A program made the position numbers and the translations under genes. From positions 1 through 50,078 of the forward strand of contig JAFSCI010000043.1 in NCBI GenBank assembly GCA_017436815.1: 50,078 nucleotides of DNA, given 5' to 3'. How positions within the stretch are numbered: the first letter of the stretch is position 1; every line of letters begins with the position of its first letter. The stretch comes from Clostridia bacterium. Its GTDB lineage: Bacteria; Bacillota; Clostridia; Oscillospirales; Acutalibacteraceae. A model generated the notes under the pieces. It searched no databases, had not been told where the DNA came from, and saw only the letters and a list, made by a program, of their open reading frames with translations. Of the stretch, positions 33,767 through 41,706 are shown in pieces.

Positions 33767-34732
33767 TTATTCCTTTCCTGCCATTTCCATTAATCCCTTT
33801 AAATAACCTATGGCATAAAGTCTGCCGAGCGAGCAGTAACCGGGGTTTGTATTATCTTCACCCGCCATAGTCGGTACGTGATCTACCCTGACGTATGCAT
33901 TGGGACAAAGAGCTTCGTAAAGCTTTACGCAACGTGCCATATCGGTAGGTCCGTTATCGTGGAAGGTTTCGTGGAATTTGAATTTATCGCCTGCAGTATC
34001 ACGAAAATGCACAAGATGTATTCTGCCCTGTTTGGCAAAACGCTCAATATTCTCGTACACGTCGCCGCCCATCTCACTAAACGTACCCTGGCACATACAA
34101 ATACCCATATTGTCGCTTTTAACTATGTTGCAGGCACGCTCCATAGCATCGGCCGTGTTTAAAATACGGGCAACGTTTTTAATATGCTCAACCGGTGGGT
34201 CATCGGGGTGAAGCGCAAGCTTTACGCCCGCCTTTTCGGCAACGGGGACTATTGCCTTTTGTAAATATTCTAAATTCTTCCAAAGCTGGTCGGCAGTTAT
34301 AATGCCCGCCTCGGTAATTTGAGTATGGTCTATTGTGCTATGGTCGTAAGCGGTAACAAGCGCGCCGCCACGCTCAACGTAATCGGACGAGGTTCTTGAC
34401 CAGTTAAAATGTGTCGCAAAGTTATAGCAAAGCACCTCTATGCCGAGTTTACCCATATTGGTAATAAGGGTGCACATACGCTCTATTTCCTCGTCTTTTC
34501 CGGGAAGATTTTGCTTTATTTTTTGGTTTAATGGCGCAGGCTCTATAACCTTTAACTCAAAGCCGCCGTCGGTGTACTTTTGCTTCATAGCTTTTAGCAA
34601 ATCATAGCTTTCGGCAGTTTGCTCCATATATCCGTCGGGCATACGGCCTACGGCATATTTTACGCCCATTTGTCTTGCATACGCCCACTGAATACTATCG
34701 GGCTCGCAGCGCAAATAATCGGCTACCTTCAT
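33767..34732 (-). CDS. uxuA: Mannonate dehydratase UxuA
   Basis: 321 residues (other members run to 350-394, so this is on the short side). It dehydrates D-mannonate to 2-keto-3-deoxygluconate. UxuA motifs: KLALHPDDPP, GICMCQGTFSEMG (Cys near the metal site), HLVHFRD and VRVDHVPTM near the end. It sits in the middle of a hexuronate operon with KDG kinase and KDPG aldolase, which fixes its place in the pathway. Confidence 0.93.
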   Translation of the reverse strand: MKVADYLRCEPDSIQWAYARQMGVKYAVGRMPDGYMEQTAESYDLLKAMKQKYTDGGFELKVIEPAPLNQKIKQNLPGKDEEIERMCTLITNMGKLGIEVLCYNFATHFNWSRTSSDYVERGGALVTAYDHSTIDHTQITEAGIITADQLWKNLEYLQKAIVPVAEKAGVKLALHPDDPPVEHIKNVARILNTADAMERACNIVKSDNMGICMCQGTFSEMGGDVYENIERFAKQGRIHLVHFRDTAGDKFKFHETFHDNGPTDMARCVKLYEALCPNAYVRVDHVPTMAGEDNTNPGYCSLGRLYAIGYLKGLMEMAGKE

Positions 34733-34741
34733 ATTAAGGCC

Positions 34742-35587
34742 TTACCTTTCCAATTTGAATTTATAATCCTTTATGCCGCCAACGTCTAAATTTACCGCAA
34801 ATGTAGCGCCGGCAAGAGGCTCATCTCTAAGCGAAACGCCATGTGCAGCGGTTGTTATAACAAGTGTTTTTAAATCTTTTCCCGCAAAGGCACAGCAAGC
34901 CACCTGCGAAACTGGAAGCTCGATTTTTTCCATTACCTCGCCCGTTTTTGTGTTAACCTTTACGGCAGTGCCGCCGCCCCAAAGCGCAGTCCATAAATTG
35001 CCGTCGGCATCTATGGTCATACCGTCGGGCTTGCCGCCGCTATAGGTTATTAAAGGCCTGCGGTCAGAGAGTATTCCGTCTTCAAAGCTAAAAACGTCGG
35101 TTCTGCCGGTCGGAGTATCGTTATAGTAAAAATGCTTTTCATCGGGAGAAAATGCAAGTCCGTTAGAATTGCCGACCTTATCAAAAAGCTCGGTCAGTCT
35201 GCCGTCGGCACCCATTTTGTAAAATGCAGCCGAATTATCTCTACTAAAGGTTCCGCCGTAAAGACAGCCGTCGGGACCTACCTTGCCGTCGTTAAAGCGC
35301 ATACCCTTTATTTCGCAGGGCTTGGAAAAAGGCACAAGAGAACCGTTTAAAATTTTGTAAATGCCGTCCTCGGCGGCGCCGTAAAGGGTGTCTTGCTCAT
35401 CGAAAAACAAAAAGCCTATTTGCTGAGGTAAAACGGTATCGGTTACCTTAAGGGTAGACCAATCTATGCTCCTTAACCTTTTGCCCTGAATGTCGAGCAT
35501 TAAAAGGCGGTTGTTTTTTTCATCGAACACGGGTCCTTCGCCCACAATACAAAGAGCGTCGGTTATAAGTTCTATATTTTTGTACAT
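34742..35587 (-). CDS. SMP-30/gluconolactonase-family lactonase
   Basis: 281 residues from ATG 35587, behind AAGGAGAAAAAC; the open frame extends further into the upstream kinase gene. Six-bladed propeller features: VGEGPVFDEKNNRLLMLDIQG at the start, GPDGCLYGGTF, NGLAFSPDEKHFYYNDT, and PDGMTIDADGNLWTALWGGG, whose Glu/Asn/Asp set binds the metal. It opens sugar lactones, for example an aldono- or uronolactone feeding the same pathway. Confidence 0.92.
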   Translation of the reverse strand: MYKNIELITDALCIVGEGPVFDEKNNRLLMLDIQGKRLRSIDWSTLKVTDTVLPQQIGFLFFDEQDTLYGAAEDGIYKILNGSLVPFSKPCEIKGMRFNDGKVGPDGCLYGGTFSRDNSAAFYKMGADGRLTELFDKVGNSNGLAFSPDEKHFYYNDTPTGRTDVFSFEDGILSDRRPLITYSGGKPDGMTIDADGNLWTALWGGGTAVKVNTKTGEVMEKIELPVSQVACCAFAGKDLKTLVITTAAHGVSLRDEPLAGATFAVNLDVGGIKDYKFKLER

Positions 35588-35597
35588 GTTTTTCTCC

Positions 35598-36620
35598 TTA
35601 TCTTTGTACTCTGCCCGAGCCATCTCCACCGACTAAAGCCAGAATATCGGCAGGCTTAGAAAGGTTAACGTCGAGCTCTATTGTCTGCTTTAAGCAGGAT
35701 GCTGCAGCGGCATATTCGACCGTCTGCTGAGCATCGAAACCACTATTTAACGCATATATTAAGCCTGCGCCGAAGGAATCACCTCCGCCAACACGGTCTA
35801 CAATGTGAATGTGGTATTCTTTAGAAAAGTGAGCCTTGCCGTCTCGGTACAAAAGTGCCGACCAGTCGTTATCCGATGCGCTGATGCTTTTGCGCAGTGT
35901 AATGGCTACGTCTTTTATATTATACTTTTTACTTATCTTATCCGCAACCTCTATGTAGCCTTTTTTATCGAGCTTGCCCGAGATAACGTCGGTATTAGAT
36001 GCGTGAATATCTAAAACGTCGGCGGCATCTTCCTCGTTGGCAATTAAAACGTCAACGTATTCGAGCAGTTTTTCCATGGTCTGTTTGGCCTCGGCCTTGG
36101 TCCATAGATTTTTGCGATAGTTTAAATCACAACTAACCGTAACGCCAAGTTCCTTTGCGGTTTTACATGCATCAAGGCAGATATCTGCAAGATTTTCTCC
36201 CAGAGCGGCCGTTATACCCGTAAAGTGAAAATAACCTGCATCCTTTAAAATTTCTTTCCAGTTGTAATCTTCGGGAGAAGAGGTGCAAAAGGAAGAATTT
36301 TTGCGGTCATAAACAATTTTAGACGGGCGCTGAGATGCTCCCTTTTCGGCAAAGAAAATGCCGAGTCTCTCTCCGCCGTATGCAATATGGTCAGTACCTA
36401 CACCGTATTTTTTAAGTGTGGTTAACGCACACTCTGCAATAGCGTTACGGGGCAGTCTTGTGACAAACTGTGTGGGCACACCCATATAAGAAAGTGACGT
36501 ACAAACGTTTGCTTCGGCACCTGTATAAAAGGTTACGAATTTATCGGCCTGAATAAACTTTAAATACCCTTCGGGACTTAGTCTTAATATATAATCTCCA
36601 AAACCTACTACCTTTTTCAT
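35598..36620 (-). CDS. kdgK: 2-keto-3-deoxygluconate kinase KdgK (PfkB family)
   Basis: 340 residues; PfkB signature near the end (DRVGGGDSFGAGLIYALN) with the catalytic Asp, plus the N-terminal GAEANV sugar-binding region and LRLSPEGYLKF typical of KdgK. It phosphorylates KDG to KDPG, which the aldolase encoded just upstream splits. SD (GGAG) precedes ATG 36620, and the gene is 12 bases downstream of the VOC segment of the aldolase gene. Confidence 0.92.
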   Translation of the reverse strand: MKKVVGFGDYILRLSPEGYLKFIQADKFVTFYTGAEANVCTSLSYMGVPTQFVTRLPRNAIAECALTTLKKYGVGTDHIAYGGERLGIFFAEKGASQRPSKIVYDRKNSSFCTSSPEDYNWKEILKDAGYFHFTGITAALGENLADICLDACKTAKELGVTVSCDLNYRKNLWTKAEAKQTMEKLLEYVDVLIANEEDAADVLDIHASNTDVISGKLDKKGYIEVADKISKKYNIKDVAITLRKSISASDNDWSALLYRDGKAHFSKEYHIHIVDRVGGGDSFGAGLIYALNSGFDAQQTVEYAAAASCLKQTIELDVNLSKPADILALVGGDGSGRVQR

Positions 36621-36632
36621 CCGTCGTTCTCC

Positions 36633-37591
36633 TTATTTTCTTACAATGTGGACCGCAAAACCGTTAACTTCTTGCCTTAGGTAAGCCGAAACGAGCTTGC
36701 CGTTATCGTCATAGCGAATGCTTTCCTCTATAATTTCGACCTCGTTATTTTTAAGGTAATCTAAAGCACGTTGCATAGAGTTTGTTTTAAATCCAATGTG
36801 ACCCTTTGTGCCGTAATAATTAAATTTCATAAACTCCACCGCCGTACCGCTGAAAACAGAGGAATTGCCCTCTTTTACGTTAAAGCCGAATATAGAGCCT
36901 ATTGTGTTTGCGCCGCTAATAGCTTCGTCGGCAGTTTGATTATTTATGCCAACGTGAGCAAGTGTAAAGCCCAACGATATATCTACAGCTTTTTTGCAGG
37001 CGGCAGTAATGCGCAAAAATCGCGGTTCTTTATTTGCTCTGCAGTTGCCATATATGAGCCGCCGCAAGCGAGAATTTTTTCATTTTCTAAATACGAGCCA
37101 AGGTTTTTAAAGTTAATTCCGCCTGTGGGAACAAACTTTACATTCGGGAACGGACCCGACAAAAGCTTTATGGCCTCCAGCCCACCGCTAAGCTCGGCAG
37201 GGAAAAACTTTAAGAGGGTTAGCCCCTTGCCTACAGCGTGCTGAATTTCACTTGCCGAGGTGCAACCGGGCACTACCTCTACGTTTTTACTAATACAGTA
37301 GTCCACTATTTTTTCATCATAACCTGGGCAAACAATAAAGTCGGCACCCGCAGCCAATGCTTTGTCTACAGTATTACAGTCTAAAACAGTACCGGCACCT
37401 ACGCACATATCGGGGAAGGCTTCTTTTATGGTTTTTATAGACTCTAACGAGTCGGCCGAACGAAGCGTTACCTCTATTGAATTTATGCCGCCGTTTCGTA
37501 TGGCTTTAGCAATGTCTATAGCCAAAGATACGTTCGGAATATTTATTACGGGCAAAATACCTGTTTGCTTATGCGTGCCGATTTTCTTCAT
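36633..37591 (-). pseudogene. eda: KDPG aldolase fused to a VOC-fold domain, frameshifted
   Basis: The first 200 codons (37591 onward, AAAGGAGAGC upstream) read a KDPG/KHG aldolase: IEVTLRSADS, VGAGTV, FIVCPGYDE and LKFFPAELSGG with the Schiff-base Lys. The frame stops at 36983, but the sequence continues in another frame as a VOC-type domain (LGFTLAHVGINNQT through HIVRK). One extra T in the T run at 37015-37019 (A run on the plus strand) restores one 319-residue protein. Aldolase-VOC fusions of this size exist in Clostridia. The aldolase half alone could still work. Error or real loss cannot be told apart here. Confidence 0.82.
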
Positions 37592-37627
37592 TTTTGCTCT
37601 CCTTTAACAGAATGCTTGTTCCCCCTT

Positions 37628-37656
37628 TTTATACTGGAAAAACTTGAATAAATCAA
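37628..37656 (-). promoter_or_regulatory. Promoter of the hexuronate operon
   Basis: Minus strand TTGATT (37651-37656), exactly 17 bases, TATAAA (37628-37633); the aldolase ATG lies about 37 bases downstream. Confidence 0.65.
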
Positions 37657-37683
37657 CTATTTTTGCAAAACTTATAAAAATAG
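37657..37683. promoter_or_regulatory. Inverted repeat upstream of the hexuronate promoter (possible operator)
   Basis: CTATTTTT (37657-37664) and AAAAATAG (37676-37683), an 8-bp palindrome with an 11-base centre abutting the -35. Could bind a GntR/LacI-type regulator, but no regulator gene is adjacent and the arms are A/T only. Confidence 0.25.
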
Positions 37684-37725
37684 TGAAGTTTTATATAATA
37701 TTTTTCTACTCAAAACATAAAGCAA

Positions 37726-37750
37726 CCCCGCCAAGCAAATCTTGGCGGGG
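37726..37750. terminator. Hairpin after the DUF3021 gene
   Basis: CCCCGCCAAG (37726-37735), loop CAAAT, CTTGGCGGGG (37741-37750). Poor T tract on the minus strand, so weak as an intrinsic terminator. Confidence 0.45.
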
Positions 37751-37757
37751 GTCAGCT

Positions 37758-38174
37758 TTACTTTATTGCTTTATTCATTTTTTTGGTAACTGCTTTTACG
37801 CTAAGGTAAACCGTAAGCCAGATTATAAAATATCCTACAACAAAAATAGCGGTAAACATAGCTACTATCCCGAGTTTAAAGGGTATCCAGGAATTTAGCA
37901 CATAGCAAAGCAGATACGCTATGTAAATGGTCGAAAAGTGGCAGAGCAGCTGTTTTGTAATCGGCCAATGCTCTATTTGGTTAAATACCGATGCTCCCGC
38001 CTGTAAAAATGCGAGCAGATAGATTGACACTATGCCCAGCAAAATCTGCCCCGGCAAGATAGAAAAGTCGTTTGTAGTTTTACTTATAATAAAAATTATA
38101 ATTCCGAAAATTATAGGACCAAACCCCGAGAACATAAGTCCCCTTAGAAAAAATTGTTTTACGTATTTGTTCAT
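37758..38174 (-). CDS. DUF3021 membrane protein
   Basis: 138 residues with four membrane segments (FGPIIFGIIIFIIS, ILLGIVSIYLLAFLQA, FSTIYIAYLLCYVL, FTAIFVVGYFIIWLTVYL). DUF3021 proteins are almost always paired with a small LytTR regulator, as here (4-base overlap with the gene upstream); the membrane protein is thought to restrain the regulator in some Gram-positive systems. Its signal is unknown. Confidence 0.85.
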   Translation of the reverse strand: MNKYVKQFFLRGLMFSGFGPIIFGIIIFIISKTTNDFSILPGQILLGIVSIYLLAFLQAGASVFNQIEHWPITKQLLCHFSTIYIAYLLCYVLNSWIPFKLGIVAMFTAIFVVGYFIIWLTVYLSVKAVTKKMNKAIK

Positions 38175-38608
38175 TTTAAAATACCCAGCCTTTCTTTTAC
38201 ATTTTTTGAATTTCTGCGTGATACGTAATCTTTATACCCGTTTTTCAAATTTACCATCAACGCTCCCGACACCGCGGCGCTAAAGCGCTCCACCGTATTT
38301 ACGTTTATAATGCAGGACTGATTTATTTTCACAAAATTTTCGGGCACAATGCTTTCTATTTCGTAAAGTCTTTGCCTTAAGGCATAATTTTTATCCTTTA
38401 AATATGCATAGACCTTGTTGGACTCCACCGAAAAGCAATAAATATCACTTAGACTCAGCGGTACGTATTCGTCGCCATTATGACCCATAAGGGTGGTAGC
38501 GTTGTCTTTAATGAGCTGCTCTATTTTTAAAACAAGCTCGCTTTTTTCATTTGCGTAAACTATGCATTTTTCTTCTGCTTGTTTATTGATAAATATTTCT
38601 AATTCCAC
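38171..38608 (-). CDS. LytTR-domain DNA-binding regulator
   Basis: 145 residues: a short N-terminal part (MELEIFINKQAEE) then the LytTR domain, VPLSLSDIYCFSVESNKVYAYL, RLYEIESIVPENFVKINQS and NVNTVERFS, closing with YVSRRNSKNVKERLG. AAGGAGG precedes ATG 38608. It lacks a receiver domain, so control probably comes through the DUF3021 membrane partner rather than phosphorylation. Targets are unknown and likely include its own promoter. Confidence 0.9.
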   Translation of the reverse strand: MELEIFINKQAEEKCIVYANEKSELVLKIEQLIKDNATTLMGHNGDEYVPLSLSDIYCFSVESNKVYAYLKDKNYALRQRLYEIESIVPENFVKINQSCIINVNTVERFSAAVSGALMVNLKNGYKDYVSRRNSKNVKERLGILK

Positions 38609-38699
38609 TTGAAAGCCTCCTTTAGAGAATACAGTACCTCATTTTTTATTTTATTTCAAGGCCTTTTAACTATTCGGTGAAAATTTAAGCTTAAGCGGT

Positions 38700-38735
38700 A
38701 AAACGGTGGGCAAGGAAATCCTTGCCCACCGTTTT
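38700..38735 (-). terminator. Terminator of the GH-A-like gene
   Basis: 17-bp stem AAAACGGTGGGCAAGGA (38700-38716) / TCCTTGCCCACCGTTTT (38719-38735), placed just after the stop at 38747 on the minus strand. Confidence 0.85.
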
Positions 38736-38746
38736 ATTTTGATGCG

Positions 38747-41533
38747 TTATTTAATAATTTTATAAACTACCTTGCCTGTATCGTAGAACTTCGGCCAGTC
38801 TATGTGGTCCATATTGATTACTCTTATCTCAGCAATAAGCTCGTCTAAGTCTTCATCCAAACCGACAGAATCACGGTCAATAGCAACGTCTATGGTGTAG
38901 TTTTCTGTGAAGATTGCCGAATCTATCGATATTTTGCTAAAGTCGTAATCGGTATGGGGAGATGCGAATAAAATATTTTCACATACCTCGTCTACCGAGC
39001 GACCCTCGGCACGACCAAGCGGGTCGGCAGGCATAATGCAAAAATGACGAAGCGGCTTTTTATCCTCTAAAGATTTGTAAATTTTAATCCATACGCCGTC
39101 GGAGTCTATGTTGTTGCGACGTGTGTTTTTAGTACAAACCACGGTTGGATCTTTAATGTCAAAATGGAAATAGAGCTTTTCTTTATCCATTTCAATTCTG
39201 GCATAAGAATTAAGCGGCTCGGCCTTTGCAAGACCAAACAGGTCGGGTCCCTTATAATCAACACCCTCGGTCATTAAAAGGTTATAACCCGAGAGTATGA
39301 TTTTCTGCGAATCCTTCATTTTATTAGCATCAACCTTATCGCTGTATTCAACGTACGACATAGGAATTACTATTTTTGTGCAGATGGTGTTTTCGCCGTC
39401 GGTAAGGGTAACGTCAACCACGGGCTCAAACGGAGTTTTAATCTTTTTAACGGTAAATGGTATCTGACAAAGAGCGCCGCTCTCGGCAGTAACGTTAAAT
39501 TTAAGTTTTTCAAACTCTATTTCGCCGTTTTCAGAATCAAGCGTTATGGTATAATCCTTGGTTTTGCTTGCATTTGAGGTAAAGCAAAGGGTTAGCTCAT
39601 CACCGTCTTTAACGGCGTGGTCAACGGGTTTAATGTAAAGCGGAGATAATACCGCAGCAATCTGATTAACCTCGTTTGCATTGGTGGTTGTGCTACTGGC
39701 ATAGATTTTATATTCGCCGCTGTCTGCTACGTCATCGCAGGTTATAAACACGTTATACTCCTCGGTAACGCCGCTCTGAACATTAACCTCAATTTCGGGA
39801 TTTTCTACCGTAAAGGGCTTAGGCGCTTTAATAATAACGGTATCAACCAGATCATCGTCAGAGAAATTATGAACTCTTAAAATGTATCTTCTTCTCTCAC
39901 CGGGCCTGAACTTAGAGGTTACAAAGAACTCGGTCTCGCAGGGAGAAGCATCTACAAGTCCTAATATAATCTTACTGGGCAGAGGTTTTGCCACAACATC
40001 TTTTGTGTGGAAAATAGTCTTATCGGTAAGGTGCGGCAAAATGCTCTCGCTTACGTTATAGATATAAAGCGGGCTATCACCAATAAGAACGGTGCCGTCT
40101 GTTGCATCGACCTCATTACCCATAATATCCTTTACAACAACCGATGCATCTACGTTATGCAGCTTATATTCGTAAAGCTCCTTAGTTTTGCCGTCGGCCT
40201 GAGTACCGCTTCCGTCTAAGGCAAAATTCTTTTCCTTAAGATAGCTGAGTGACGTGTAAATCGGTCTCCAGAGCACGCCTATAAGCTTGCCTGTCTTTTT
40301 GTTGCGGAATATTTTATAATATATGCCCTTATCCTTTTCGTAATCGCCTACGTAATCGCAGTGGTCAATTGCACGGATAAGCTCTGCAAGCGCCATTGCT
40401 GCGGGCCAGGGTGCCGGACCTTCTTTTTCTAAAATACCAAAGCCGTACATATACGGGCCGTTAAAGTAAACCACCTTAGAAATACCGAGTGATAAATACA
40501 TAAGCCAGCTTCGTACAAGGTATATTGCCTGACCTTCATAGGTAGACATCTCACCCGGAGAATAGCTCTCACACTTATCCTGACCGCACATTGCAGGGTA
40601 GCCTTGTTCGGTACAGCAAACGGGTACGTCTATGTTAAACTCATCCATAAGCGCTTTAAGGTCGTAAAGACGCTGAATAGACCAGTAGCTGTCGGTTCCC
40701 TCGGGGTAGCCGGGGAAGGAATATGCGTGAAGACCAATGGTGGTTATATAGTCGCCCAGTCCGTTTTCGAAAACTACTCTGAGCTTGTTTATATCAATAC
40801 CCGCTTCACCCGTACTTGCATACCAACCGGAAGGGTCGGCTTCCAGACGGGCAAGGTTTGAGCATTTTACCCATTCGGCAAGGTGACCGAGTTTTCTATC
40901 TTCCCAGTGTTCGTTGCCGTGCTCCTTGTAAAACACGCAGTCGCCGTTTATTTTCTCGTAATAGTATGCCGAGTTGCGCCAATACGGTGCGTGACGAACG
41001 GCTATACGATTCCAGTAATATCGGTTGTAAATATCGTAGCCCTGGCGCTGAATAAGTATCTGCAGGCCGTATTTTTCCTGCAAGCGTCTGTATTTATCAG
41101 GGTCGCCTTGGCGTATATATCTTACGCCCATTCTGGACAAAATAGGATAATGAAGCTGCGGCACACACAAATTACCGCTTATACCAAAGCAGGATTCGGG
41201 TATTAAAGAGCGGTCGTGGTGAACGGTGTAGCCAAGACCCGTTTCCTTGTTTATGGGTTCACTGCGCTCGGGCACAACATCGATGAGCACCTTGTAGTAA
41301 CCTTTCTTTTTGCAAGGAATGTAAAAAGAAAACTCCCTTTCCTCGTTTGCGGCAAAGGAATACTCCTCATTTATGGTAAGAATACATTCATCATAATAAT
41401 CGCAAACCGTACCGTTTAGTTTTACCTTTTCACCCTCGGCAGATTTATTGGCAACAGCAAGTGTTACCTGCGGCTTTTCGGTGTTTAAATACATATATCC
41501 GTATTCGGGATATACAAATTTTGCTTCGAACAT
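38747..41533 (-). CDS. Clan GH-A-like glycoside hydrolase with C-terminal CBM9-like domain
   Basis: 928 residues from ATG 41533, behind GGGGGAG; the frame reaches 41590 with a weaker start. An N-terminal beta-sandwich leads to a TIM-barrel with HGNEHW (Asn207-Glu208, acid/base) and CCTEQGYP (Glu309, nucleophile), about 100 residues apart as in GH5/GH39/GH42 enzymes. After two or more beta domains (about 460-780) the last ~140 residues resemble CBM9/DOMON (SYARIEMDKEKLYFHFDIKD, SDGVWIKIY). No signal peptide, so probably cytoplasmic unless exported otherwise. The exact GH family and substrate are unknown; no close family is recognised by eye. Confidence 0.72.
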   Translation of the reverse strand: MFEAKFVYPEYGYMYLNTEKPQVTLAVANKSAEGEKVKLNGTVCDYYDECILTINEEYSFAANEEREFSFYIPCKKKGYYKVLIDVVPERSEPINKETGLGYTVHHDRSLIPESCFGISGNLCVPQLHYPILSRMGVRYIRQGDPDKYRRLQEKYGLQILIQRQGYDIYNRYYWNRIAVRHAPYWRNSAYYYEKINGDCVFYKEHGNEHWEDRKLGHLAEWVKCSNLARLEADPSGWYASTGEAGIDINKLRVVFENGLGDYITTIGLHAYSFPGYPEGTDSYWSIQRLYDLKALMDEFNIDVPVCCTEQGYPAMCGQDKCESYSPGEMSTYEGQAIYLVRSWLMYLSLGISKVVYFNGPYMYGFGILEKEGPAPWPAAMALAELIRAIDHCDYVGDYEKDKGIYYKIFRNKKTGKLIGVLWRPIYTSLSYLKEKNFALDGSGTQADGKTKELYEYKLHNVDASVVVKDIMGNEVDATDGTVLIGDSPLYIYNVSESILPHLTDKTIFHTKDVVAKPLPSKIILGLVDASPCETEFFVTSKFRPGERRRYILRVHNFSDDDLVDTVIIKAPKPFTVENPEIEVNVQSGVTEEYNVFITCDDVADSGEYKIYASSTTTNANEVNQIAAVLSPLYIKPVDHAVKDGDELTLCFTSNASKTKDYTITLDSENGEIEFEKLKFNVTAESGALCQIPFTVKKIKTPFEPVVDVTLTDGENTICTKIVIPMSYVEYSDKVDANKMKDSQKIILSGYNLLMTEGVDYKGPDLFGLAKAEPLNSYARIEMDKEKLYFHFDIKDPTVVCTKNTRRNNIDSDGVWIKIYKSLEDKKPLRHFCIMPADPLGRAEGRSVDEVCENILFASPHTDYDFSKISIDSAIFTENYTIDVAIDRDSVGLDEDLDELIAEIRVINMDHIDWPKFYDTGKVVYKIIK

Positions 41534-41555
41534 AAAGTCTCCCCCTTTTGTGACA

Positions 41556-41561
41556 ATTATA
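41556..41561 (-). promoter_or_regulatory. -10 element of the GH-A-like gene
   Basis: TATAAT on the minus strand 22 bases before the ATG; no convincing -35. Confidence 0.4.
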
Positions 41562-41644
41562 CCTTGTTTTACCAAAAAATAAAAGCACAATATTGCTCTT
41601 TCTTTGTATTTTTTTGCTTTTGCAGTTTTAAAATTTGCTTTGTC

Positions 41645-41673
41645 TGTACATTTTTGAAAATTTATGGTATAAT
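41645..41673 (+). promoter_or_regulatory. Promoter of the 5'-nucleotidase gene
   Basis: TGTACA (41645-41650), 17-base spacer ending TGG, TATAAT (41668-41673), an extended -10. ATG 41707 follows with GAAGGTG. Confidence 0.65.
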
Positions 41674-41706
41674 CTGTAAAACATAAAACTTTAAGAAGGT
41701 GTTTTT

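Noticed and set aside
36983..37591. Programmed ribosomal frameshift in the KDPG aldolase gene
   Set aside because: No slippery heptamer, downstream stem-loop or upstream ribosome-like stimulator is visible; a simple missing base explains the break equally well.
38171..38608. Quorum-sensing AgrA-type regulator
   Set aside because: There is no receiver domain or AgrB/D/C gene; the small LytTR-DUF3021 pair is a different common arrangement.
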